Under the pieces are notes generated by a model. That model saw nothing but the letters and a program-made list of their open reading frames with translations. It was not told where the DNA came from and ran no database searches. Shown here one piece after another: positions 52,158-59,392 of a stretch of DNA of 64,000 bases (positions within the stretch are counted from its first letter, which is position 1; the number at the start of each line of letters is the position of its first letter). The stretch is from UBA9160 sp035489755 (GTDB taxonomy: Bacteria > Myxococcota_A > UBA9160), in NCBI GenBank assembly GCA_035489755.1, contig DATGZK010000077.1, forward strand, positions 360,777 to 424,776, in the 5' to 3' direction. Position numbers and translations under genes: made by a program.

Positions 52158-53161
52158 CAGCCGCGCAGATCGACCGGCCAGGTCTCGAGGACATCGTCCC
52201 CGCGGACGAGATGCATGCGCTCGTGATAGGCCACGGTCGGGTCCACGTGCGCGGGCACTACGCGGATCCGGTCGCCAGCTTGGACGGGCCGCTCCGGCTT
52301 GAACGTGATGTGTTCGTCGGAGCAAAACCACACCTGCGCTCCCTCGATCGAGGGATTGCCATGATCCATACCGAGGGCCTTGAGACCGCAGTCTGCCACG
52401 GCATAACCGGGTGAAACGGAAACGACCGTGGCCAGCACGAACAGAGCCTGTCGGAACGGGAGCCCAAGCTTTGCGTATGCGGTGTCCATCAGCACGTAGG
52501 AGCCGGCCTGAATCTCGGTCGCAAAGGTGTTGATGTTGTAGCTCCCGGTGCCCCCCGCGGAAATCACGGTGCCCCCCGTCCTCTCGTGCGCATCACGCAG
52601 CCTGCGCATGGACTCCTCGACAACCTGCATCCGCTTCTCACGGTCCGGCAACGCCATCGCATGGCCCTCATAGCCCATGACTCCCTTCACGCGCAGTCCG
52701 CGCGCTCGGGCGCGGTCCGCCAACCGGCCCGCGTCCTCGGGCGCACACCCGCAGCGCGGGAGGCCCACGTTGACGTCGATCAGCACCTCGCGTACGCCGG
52801 CACGCGCCGCTGCATCGATGGTGGTTTCAGAGTCGACAGCCAAGGTCACGCGCGCGCCTGCGGCAATGACAGGGGTGAGGCGCCGCGCATCCACCACTTC
52901 GTTGGCAAGCAGCAGGTCGGCGCCGAGGCCAGCGGCCGCCATCTGCTCGATCTCGCGCAGCGTCGCGCAGGTAAAACTCGTATGGCCCGCGCGAACCTGG
53001 AGCTTCGCGATGGCCGTACACTTGTGTGCTTTTACGTGAGGCCGCAGCTTTGGGCCCGGAAGCGCCGCAGCCATCACCGAGAGATTGTGCTCAAACGCTT
53101 CAGTGTCGACGAGGAGGGCGGGGGTTACGAGCTCGCTGACCCGCGCCGCATCCCGCGTCAC
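52154..53161 (-). CDS. PLP-dependent D-threonine aldolase / D-amino-acid lyase-like protein
   Basis: The 335-residue protein has an alanine-racemase-type N-terminal barrel with the PLP Lys at K44 (RPHVKAHK). The family C-terminal metal site PAHVDPTVAYHERMHL follows. This matches D-threonine aldolase and D-serine dehydratase-like enzymes, which cleave D-hydroxy amino acids to glycine and aldehyde or deaminate D-Ser. The start is GTG 53161, overlapping the previous stop (GTGA); a frame extension to 53263 reads through the upstream gene. In the operon it follows the RHH gene and precedes a lytic transglycosylase, so a role in D-amino acid turnover is plausible. Confidence 0.9.
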   Translation of the reverse strand: MTRDAARVSELVTPALLVDTEAFEHNLSVMAAALPGPKLRPHVKAHKCTAIAKLQVRAGHTSFTCATLREIEQMAAAGLGADLLLANEVVDARRLTPVIAAGARVTLAVDSETTIDAAARAGVREVLIDVNVGLPRCGCAPEDAGRLADRARARGLRVKGVMGYEGHAMALPDREKRMQVVEESMRRLRDAHERTGGTVISAGGTGSYNINTFATEIQAGSYVLMDTAYAKLGLPFRQALFVLATVVSVSPGYAVADCGLKALGMDHGNPSIEGAQVWFCSDEHITFKPERPVQAGDRIRVVPAHVDPTVAYHERMHLVRGDDVLETWPVDLRGW

Positions 53162-53904
53162 TCGCGCGCGTCCATACAGGCACTGCACAGCACCAACCCG
53201 CTGACACCAGCCTGTGTGAGCCCAAGATAGGCGCGGTCGCCCCGGACCAGAAGCCGCCCGCAATCCGCACAGGATTGGGGTCGGTTGAGCACGAGCGGCT
53301 GCCAGCCAAGAACCTGGGAGAAGTCGGGGCGGTCCCCCGCCGCGGGCGCAGCGCCCGACGCAGTTGCCCGCTCCGCCGGCGTCTCGGCTTCCCCTGCCCC
53401 CGTTGGAGGTCCGCCCCGCGTGCGCGTCTCGGGGGATGCGGGAGGGGGCTCATCCCAGGTCTTCTCCCAGGCCGTTTCATCCCGCACGCCTGCGGGTGCC
53501 TCCTCGCCGTCGCGTTCACGTGCCCAGTGCCGGGCCCAGCGACGCTGTTGGTGACGGGGCGAGCCGCGAGCCTTTCCCACCTCGGTCGCGACGTCCTCGA
53601 GCCAGGTCCCGAGGTTGTCGGTCACCGACTCAACGACGCTGAAGGTCTCCTCCAGCACGTTGCGGACAAGATTCGAAACAGGGACGCGGAGATCTTCCGC
53701 GACGCGCCGGATGTCTTCGGCAAGCTGCTCGGAGATCCGGGTGTGCAATACGCGCTCCTTGCGACCACGTTCGCGAAATCCGCCCTCTTCCCTGCTCTCC
53801 CCTGTGCTGCCTCTGGACGGATCGGGTTCGTGAGGTTCGGTTCTTCTCGTATCCTCAGGATTTTCCATGCTGCACCATGTATCACATCGTGATACATCGG
53901 ACAA
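53158..53904 (-). CDS. RHH-type DNA-binding protein with C-terminal zinc ribbon
   Basis: The 248-residue protein has a ribbon-helix-helix-like segment at ~50-100 (VLHTRISEQLAEDIRRVAED, VPVSNLVRNVLEE). A helical stretch and a Pro/Glu-rich linker come next, then a Cys4 zinc-ribbon-like end (C-x2-C in SCADCGRL and LCSACM). AAAGGAG at about 53913-53918, seven bases upstream, supports a TTG start at 53904; an ATG at 53868 lacks such a site. A perfect palindrome (53877-53897) lies just inside this start. It is probably a regulator, possibly of its own operon; targets are unknown. Confidence 0.7.
   Translation of the reverse strand: MSDVSRCDTWCSMENPEDTRRTEPHEPDPSRGSTGESREEGGFRERGRKERVLHTRISEQLAEDIRRVAEDLRVPVSNLVRNVLEETFSVVESVTDNLGTWLEDVATEVGKARGSPRHQQRRWARHWARERDGEEAPAGVRDETAWEKTWDEPPPASPETRTRGGPPTGAGEAETPAERATASGAAPAAGDRPDFSQVLGWQPLVLNRPQSCADCGRLLVRGDRAYLGLTQAGVSGLVLCSACMDARE
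53877..53897. promoter_or_regulatory. Perfect 9-bp palindrome at the RHH gene start
   Basis: ATGTATCAC and GTGATACAT flank a 3-base ATC spacer, forming a perfect 21-base dyad in AT-rich DNA within a GC-rich genome. It overlaps codons 3-9 if translation starts at TTG 53904, or lies in the 5' leader if it starts at ATG 53868. No T-run follows, so it is not a terminator. An operator for the RHH protein or another dimeric regulator is the likely reading. Confidence 0.6.
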
Positions 53905-53934
53905 CGAAAATCTCCTTTGGGAGCGGGGTCGCCT

Positions 53935-54819
53935 CTAGGGACGGCCGACACCTACTTTGATCAGATCCTGCAGCCAGCGGGCCGCCTTGGCCGGATCGGG
54001 TGTGCGGTCAAGGTCTATGACGAACTCTTGGCCGCGTCCCACCGTGCGCAGAAGCCAGCCGCCATGAGCCCGCTTCCAACGCCCTTGGTCGGTGTGGTGG
54101 GTGAGAAGGGGGCCACGCCCCGGGGTGTGCATCCACTCCGGCAGCTTCCACAGGCCTCGTGGGACGGCTCCTGGGCGCGCAGTAAGGCACAGGCGCCGCT
54201 CGAAGCGGGGGAAGAGCCCGGCTCCCGGCAGGCGCCTCGCTCCCGGTAAGGCCCCGGCGTCCGCGAGGCGATCGGCGGCCAGGTAGAGCGTGTTGCCGGC
54301 GCCGCGCTCTCCCCAGAAGTGCGGATGGCCCCGTGCCCAGCGCAGATCTTTCGGCCCGAGCTCCGCCACCGGCACAACCTCACCGACTTCAAGCCAGCCG
54401 AAGAGGGCGTGGAGGTCCGGTGCGCGGCGCGCATAGCGGAGCCGCCCGTGCTCGCGCACGCAGCGGCGAAACCAGCCGAAGAAGAGAAATACGTCGCCGG
54501 GCCCGACGCCGTGGCGTGCAAGGTGACTTTGCGCGGCGCCGGTCTGTCCGAGGATCGGCCGCCAGCCCCGCGCTCGCCGCAGCGCATGAGGATCGAGGTC
54601 TGGGTCAAGGTGGGCGAAGGCGCGCGCCCTGACCCGACCCCGTGTCAACTCCTCGACGGTCCGCCCGAGGGAGTCCGAGCCGGCTCCCACGTCTGCGTAT
54701 CGCAGCGGCGAGAGCGGGTCAGGGATCGGAAGAGAGCGGAGTGCGCCGTTCGGCAAGATCGGGCTTGCCGTGCCCCCGGCGCTTGCGTCGAATCCCTTGC
54801 GGCTCAGGATCAAGCGCAC
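53935..54819 (-). CDS. Nmad3 (nucleotide modification-associated domain 3) protein
   Basis: The 294-residue protein opens with MRLILSRKGFDASAGGTASP and continues ILPNGALRSLPIPDP, which I recognise as the start of Nmad3 proteins. GDVFLFFGWFRR and FWGERGAGNTLY are other conserved-looking segments. Nmad3 was named from computational work on DNA base modification systems; its biochemical role is not known to me. No DNA methylase, restriction or glycosyltransferase gene is adjacent. The RHH gene starts about 30 bases after its stop, so it heads the operon with the D-amino acid enzyme and lytic transglycosylase. Confidence 0.82.
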   Translation of the reverse strand: MRLILSRKGFDASAGGTASPILPNGALRSLPIPDPLSPLRYADVGAGSDSLGRTVEELTRGRVRARAFAHLDPDLDPHALRRARGWRPILGQTGAAQSHLARHGVGPGDVFLFFGWFRRCVREHGRLRYARRAPDLHALFGWLEVGEVVPVAELGPKDLRWARGHPHFWGERGAGNTLYLAADRLADAGALPGARRLPGAGLFPRFERRLCLTARPGAVPRGLWKLPEWMHTPGRGPLLTHHTDQGRWKRAHGGWLLRTVGRGQEFVIDLDRTPDPAKAARWLQDLIKVGVGRP

Positions 54820-54961
54820 GCGTTCGAACTCTCCTGTCTAGCGTGCTTCCCCTTATCCTACCGTGGCACCCGAAGAAGCGGCCCGGCGCTCAAATTTGGG
54901 TGGGCGGAAGGGCCGTCGCCCGACCGACCTTACAACTCCTCGAACCTCGATGAGGCTCCCC

Positions 54962-55822
54962 ATGAAGTTTGGACTGTACGGAATCAACGTCGGCGCGTGC
55001 GCGGATCCCACGACTGCGGCTGAGGTTGCGCGACTTGCGGAGCGCGTCGGCTTCGATTCGGTCTGGACTGGTGAGCACGTCGTCCTTCCCGACCCGCAGG
55101 CGCCACCCTCGCCGCTTCCGCCACGCACCCCGCTGCTCGACCCTGCGGTCGCCCTTGCGTTCGTTGCCGCCCATACACGAACGATCCGCCTTGCGACGGG
55201 CATTGTCATCCTCCCGCAACGAAATCCACTCGTATTGGCGAAGGAGCTCGCGAGTGTGGATGTCGTCTCCGGCGGCAGGCTCCTCTTTGGAATCGGGGCA
55301 GGCTATCTCGAGCCCGAGTTCGCAGCACTCGGCATCCCCTTCGCAGACCGGGGAAGACGCACCGACGAGTATCTCGACGCCATTCTTGCGCTGTGGGACG
55401 AACCTTCACCGCGCTTCAAAGGCAAGTTCGTCGCGTTCTCCGGGATCGACGCCAATCCGCGCCCCGTCCAGCGTCCGCACCCTCCGATCCACGTCGGAGG
55501 CCAGAGCCTCGGAGCGTACCGGCGGGCGCTCTGTCGCGGGAACGGCTGGTACGGCTTCGCTCTCGACGTCGAAAACGCGCGGCGATGCCTGGCCGATCTC
55601 TCCGCTGTCCGCGGACGCGTCGCGCGTCCGGCCGAGCTCGGTCCGCTCGAGATCACGATCACGCCTCCGCCGGGGCTGCGCCCGGAGGACGTGGCACGCT
55701 ATGCCGATCTCGGCGTGCACCGCCTTGTCCTGCTGATCCTCGCGCGAACCGGTTCGGAGCTCCTCTCGCAGGTCGAAGGCGCGGCCGAGGCCTTCCTCGG
55801 GTGGAAATCGACTGGCACCTAG
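54962..55822 (+). CDS. LLM-class F420-dependent oxidoreductase
   Basis: The 286-residue protein starts MKFGLYGINVGACADP and has RVGFDSVWTGEHVVLPD, TIRLATGIVILPQRNPLVLAKELASVD (in parts), GRLLFGIGAGYLEPEF and RPHPPIHVGG. These are typical of short F420-dependent LLM proteins of the Rv2161c/glucose-6-phosphate-like groups. ATG 54962 has GAGG about eight bases upstream; ATG 54950 is an alternative that adds four residues. The gene is divergent from the Nmad3 operon and convergent with an SDR gene. Cofactor and substrate cannot be fixed. Confidence 0.87.
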   Translation: MKFGLYGINVGACADPTTAAEVARLAERVGFDSVWTGEHVVLPDPQAPPSPLPPRTPLLDPAVALAFVAAHTRTIRLATGIVILPQRNPLVLAKELASVDVVSGGRLLFGIGAGYLEPEFAALGIPFADRGRRTDEYLDAILALWDEPSPRFKGKFVAFSGIDANPRPVQRPHPPIHVGGQSLGAYRRALCRGNGWYGFALDVENARRCLADLSAVRGRVARPAELGPLEITITPPPGLRPEDVARYADLGVHRLVLLILARTGSELLSQVEGAAEAFLGWKSTGT

Positions 55823-55892
55823 CGGCACGGCCGCGCTGGAAGAGAGGGGCGGAGAGACTCGCGAGAGTAGTCCGCCTCGGCCAGACACAAGA

Positions 55893-56750
55893 TCACTGCC
55901 GCGATCCTTCGGCTGTTGCCGACGCTTCCGCCTGCTCGCCAAGCTTGCGCGCGATGAACCACGCAAGGCGCGGTGAAAGCCGCTTGATGAAGTACATGGC
56001 CCACGCTTCGGGCGAGATGGGAGCGACGGTGCGGTTGCGCTGGACGGCGCGCAGAATATTTTCCGCGACCCGCTCGGGCCCATAGTTTCTGCGTTCGTAG
56101 AGCTTGACGATTCGTTCGCGGGCTTCCGCCGTGGCCCCTTGTCCCCGGAGCACGCTCGAGCGTGTGATGGCGGTGTTGATGAGGCCGGGACATACCGCAG
56201 TGACACCGATGCCGTGAGGCGCGAGCTCTTCGCGCAGCGCCTCGGTCAGTCCGAGCACGCCGAACTTGGTCGTGCAATAGGCTGCGAGCTGGGGGCTCGC
56301 GAAGAAGCCAGCCGCCGAGGAGACGTTCACGACGTGGCCACCGGAGCCTTTTCTCACCATCGGTGGCAGGAAGAAGTGGCAGCCATGAACCACGCCCATG
56401 AGGTTGATTCCGACAATCCAGTCCCAGTCCTCGAGCGTGCTGTCGAGGAACATTGCACCAAGGCCCACGCCCGCGTTGTTCATGAGCAGATCGACGGCGT
56501 CGACCCAGCGGTGGACCGTCTCGGAGAAGGCGCGCATCTGCTCCCGCTTCGCGACGTCGACCCGTTGCGCGAGGACATCACAGCCGTGGGCGCGTGCCTT
56601 TGCCTCCGTCTCCGCGAGGCCCGATTCGTTCACATCACACAGCGCAAGCTTCGCGCCGCGGCGGGCAAGGGCGAGCGCCGTCGCCTGGCCGATGCCGCTG
56701 CCCGCGCCGGTCACCAGTGCCGTCTTGCCATGCAAGTTCGAAACATTCAC
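55893..56750 (-). CDS. Short-chain dehydrogenase/reductase
   Basis: The 285-residue SDR has the cofactor motif VTGAGSGIGQA (T-G-x3-G-x-G), NNAG in LLMNNAGVGLGA, the catalytic Ser in VNVSSAAGFF and Y-x-x-x-K in YCTTK. The C-terminal ~50 residues carry a basic helix (FIKRLSPRLAWFIARKLG) that may contact membranes. It probably oxidises or reduces a lipid-like alcohol or ketone; D-D in LCDVNE suggests NAD. GGAGGAA precedes GTG 56750, which overlaps the TGA of the DUF1028 gene (GTGA). The two are an operon. Confidence 0.9.
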   Translation of the reverse strand: MNVSNLHGKTALVTGAGSGIGQATALALARRGAKLALCDVNESGLAETEAKARAHGCDVLAQRVDVAKREQMRAFSETVHRWVDAVDLLMNNAGVGLGAMFLDSTLEDWDWIVGINLMGVVHGCHFFLPPMVRKGSGGHVVNVSSAAGFFASPQLAAYCTTKFGVLGLTEALREELAPHGIGVTAVCPGLINTAITRSSVLRGQGATAEARERIVKLYERRNYGPERVAENILRAVQRNRTVAPISPEAWAMYFIKRLSPRLAWFIARKLGEQAEASATAEGSRQ

Positions 56751-57604
56751 GGGACTTCCTCCACCTTGTCTTCGTCCGAGCAGCGGCCCACAGGCACGTG
56801 TTCCCGTCGCCATTCGTCGTACAGCACCCGAAGCTTCTTCACCGGGTTCTCGTAGTCGCTGCCCCGTTCGGGCCAAAAAAGCTGGCGCAACAATGTGGGG
56901 ATACCTCGTTCCGGCTCGAAGGGGGGAGTCACGACCAGTCGCAGGGAGGGCGCCCCGACCGGATCGTCGGGCCCCGCGACTTCGAGGAACGCCGAGAGCG
57001 CCCCGAGCGCGGGCTCGCAGCGGCGATCCCCTCCCGCCTTTGCTCCGGCCTCGAGCGCTTCGACCAAGCGGTCGTGGAGCATCGACCGACAATCGCCCTG
57101 CAACTGCTGAAAGCGCGCGAGCGCCGCTGCCACGACCTCAGGCCCAGCAAGCAGATTTCCTTGCACGGAGACCCCGGCCGCCTGCTCGGATCCTGCCCAC
57201 GAGAGGGTACGCCGGCCGGTGTAGCTCGCCGCCGCAGATTCAAATCCGAGGGCAACGACGCCGTATTGCCGCACCTGTGCCCCCGAGGTGATGCTCCACC
57301 ACGCACTCGGATCAAACGCATCACTCGTGATCTCCGCAACCACTTGCTGCGGGCTCTCTCCCGCCGCCAGGAGCTCTTCACCCCGCTGGCGTGCGACGGC
57401 GTTCGTGATCCCCTGAGCGGCGATGGCACCGTGGCCGGGCACGAGGCCCCCGATCACGTTCACGCCACCGATGCAGGAGGCCCCCGCGATCCCGACCTCT
57501 GACGTCTCCGGGTCGGTGGCCACGATAGACCAGGTGGCCCGGGCGAGCTGGACGTCGAGCAGAAACGCCGCGAGAGCTCCGCACACGAGCCGATGACGAC
57601 GCAA
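56747..57604 (-). CDS. DUF1028 family secreted protein (Ntn-hydrolase-like fold)
   Basis: The ~285-residue protein shows the DUF1028 signature ATWSIVATDPETSEVGIAGA and VNVIGGLVPGHGAIAAQG. DUF1028 proteins have an Ntn-hydrolase-like fold; no activity is known to me. A signal peptide precedes it when the start is taken as TTG 57604 (RRHRLVCGALAAFLL). The frame stays open to 57859, but that part lacks similarity. A TACTAT element at 57684-57679 could be the -10 and supports the shorter form. The C-terminal part contains DPVGAPSLRLVV and a charged tail. Confidence 0.8.
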   Translation of the reverse strand: MRRHRLVCGALAAFLLDVQLARATWSIVATDPETSEVGIAGASCIGGVNVIGGLVPGHGAIAAQGITNAVARQRGEELLAAGESPQQVVAEITSDAFDPSAWWSITSGAQVRQYGVVALGFESAAASYTGRRTLSWAGSEQAAGVSVQGNLLAGPEVVAAALARFQQLQGDCRSMLHDRLVEALEAGAKAGGDRRCEPALGALSAFLEVAGPDDPVGAPSLRLVVTPPFEPERGIPTLLRQLFWPERGSDYENPVKKLRVLYDEWRREHVPVGRCSDEDKVEEVP

Positions 57605-58285
57605 AGAGCGTCGCGGCCGAATTTGCGAAATCGGAGGGCGCAGGGCGGACAAGCGCAGCGTCGGGGCTCGGGCAAGCGATAGTACTTTCCCCCGCCCTTC
57701 CCCCGGCAAACAACAGCCTGTCACACGGGTGTTCCTCGCAGCCCCTCGCCCGGTCCCAACGTTTCCGCCCGCGTAAGTTCGTTCCGAGAGCAAGAGCGTC
57801 CTTCGAATCCGTAGAAATCGGCATCTTTGTCTACCACGTCGACCGGCGAATCCGAACATGGCGCCAAAAGGCAGGTCGCGAAGTACGCGGCGAATGCGCT
57901 TGCCCTAACTCGCACCTGCGAGCGTCGTCTCCCCTCGCCCGATGCAGCATGGCACCCCCCGCCTCGGGCAGGCAACTTTGCTCCCGGGGGGTCGCAAGAG
58001 AGGCTGCGAGTGCCGCCGGCCCGGCAAAGGTGGGTCATGCCGCGCGACACACGCACGCGGCTTTCGCGCACCAAGGCGAGACAAGGTCGCGTCGGCGCCC
58101 TCGTCTCGCACGAGAGCCTCGCGTCCTTTTTTGGGCTGCCGCCCGTGCGCGGCGGCCGACACCGAGACCTCTTTGCCGCGAAGCGCGGCGGGGCGATTGG
58201 CTCCCACTCCGCAAGCGCCGCGTGATAGGATTGGCGCCGCCGTTGGAGCCGCGGGGCCCGCGGTAAGCTGCTCGCGGAGGCGTCG
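57605..58285. other. Divergent intergenic region between DUF1028 and the Tat-subunit gene
   Basis: This 681-base stretch has no gene that I can support; open frames in it lack ribosome-binding sites and family likeness. TACTAT (minus strand, 57684-57679) may be a -10 for the DUF1028 gene. ACCCCCC and GGGGGGT arms near 57951-57992 and the hairpin TCGCA/TGCGA just after could form RNA stems, but I could not match them to a known riboswitch. Confidence 0.45.
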
Positions 58286-59389
58286 ATGCGGAATCTGAAA
58301 CTGCCCAAGCTTCCCCGCGAGTTTCTACTTCCCGACACCACCGATCCTGGGAAGGGCGCCAGCGCAGACAGCCCCCCGCCGGCGCTGCAAAATCCGGAGC
58401 GGAGCCTCACCGCCGCACTCCCCCTCCATCTCCTCCGCGCCGCACGCCTGACACGCCGTCAGTTTCTCTTCGCGTCGGGCGCAGTCGCGGCCCTCGCCTC
58501 GGCGACCCAGCCGCGTGTCGCCCGTGCCTTCTTCTTCTGGAAGCGGGAGCGCTTTTTCACAGACGCCGAGTTCGCAACGCTCGAGGCGCTTGTGGACCGG
58601 ATCCTTCCGCCCGATCAGGACCCGGGCGCCAAGGATCTCGGCGTCGCGGTGTACATCGAAGAGCTACTCATCACGTTCGATCGCGGTGGAGCTGGCCTGT
58701 ATCGACGCGGCCCCTACAGCGGGCGGACACCATATCCGAATTACCGGCTCGGAACGCCCTCATCCCGATTCCCCGAGAACGAATTCTTGCGCTCGATCCG
58801 GCCCTCACGCCTGCAGGAGCTGTACTGGCGCGCAGAGCTCTATGGATCCCAAGCCGCGGGGATCCCACCCGAGCTGGACGCGACCCAAGGGGGTCCGCTC
58901 ATCGGACTGCGCGATCTCTACCCGCAGGGCCTCGCGAGCGTCGATGCCGTCGCCACCTCCACCGCAGGTCAGCCCTATGCGCAGCTGTCTGTCGCCGACC
59001 AAGACCGCGTGCTTGCGCAGCTAGACTCCCCCGGCGTTTTGCCGGTCGACCCACGCCGCGGCAAAACTTTCCTCGACCTCGTGATCCAGCACGTCCTCGA
59101 GGGCTCGTTCTCGGCGCCGGAATATGGCGGCAACCGGAGCACGCGGGGCTGGCAGATGCTCGGCGTGGAGGGCGACAATCAACCGCTCGGCTACTCGATC
59201 TTCTCGTTTGAGCTCGGGACCTATCGCGAGCGCCCCGACCACCCGATGTCGACGCCCAATCCCGACGAGATCGCGCCCGACGGCAGCCTCGCGCCGAAGC
59301 CACTGACCCCGGATGGAGCAGCGGTCCAGCAGTCGATCACACAGCTTAGTGGCTTCATTGGCCAGCTGCTTCCAGGAGCTTGCTTCTAG
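58286..59389 (+). CDS. Tat-exported gluconate 2-dehydrogenase subunit 3-like protein
   Basis: The 367-residue protein carries a twin-arginine motif LTRRQFLFASGAVAAL with R57 and R58, after an unusual ~50-residue N-terminal extension. The mature region matches the small (gamma) subunit of membrane GMC dehydrogenases (FTDAEFATLEALVDRILP, then LGVAVYIEELL). This subunit carries the flavoprotein through the Tat pathway. It ends with a longer C-terminal part than common. The GMC gene starts three bases after its stop, so they are co-translated. The start ATG 58286 is the only one near the conserved N-region; GGAGG lies close upstream. Confidence 0.82.
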   Translation: MRNLKLPKLPREFLLPDTTDPGKGASADSPPPALQNPERSLTAALPLHLLRAARLTRRQFLFASGAVAALASATQPRVARAFFFWKRERFFTDAEFATLEALVDRILPPDQDPGAKDLGVAVYIEELLITFDRGGAGLYRRGPYSGRTPYPNYRLGTPSSRFPENEFLRSIRPSRLQELYWRAELYGSQAAGIPPELDATQGGPLIGLRDLYPQGLASVDAVATSTAGQPYAQLSVADQDRVLAQLDSPGVLPVDPRRGKTFLDLVIQHVLEGSFSAPEYGGNRSTRGWQMLGVEGDNQPLGYSIFSFELGTYRERPDHPMSTPNPDEIAPDGSLAPKPLTPDGAAVQQSITQLSGFIGQLLPGACF

Positions 59390-59392
59390 AGC

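Noticed and set aside
50511..52226. 571-codon open frame on the plus strand
   Set aside because: It is antisense to the lytic transglycosylase gene and has no recognisable domain.
53877..53897. Palindrome read as a terminator
   Set aside because: The stem is AT-rich, has no T-run on either strand, and lies at a gene start.
57942..58030. Riboswitch candidate in the DUF1028/Tat-subunit gap
   Set aside because: A few stems can be drawn, but none fits cobalamin, glycine or c-di-GMP consensus and the order of arms is not compelling.
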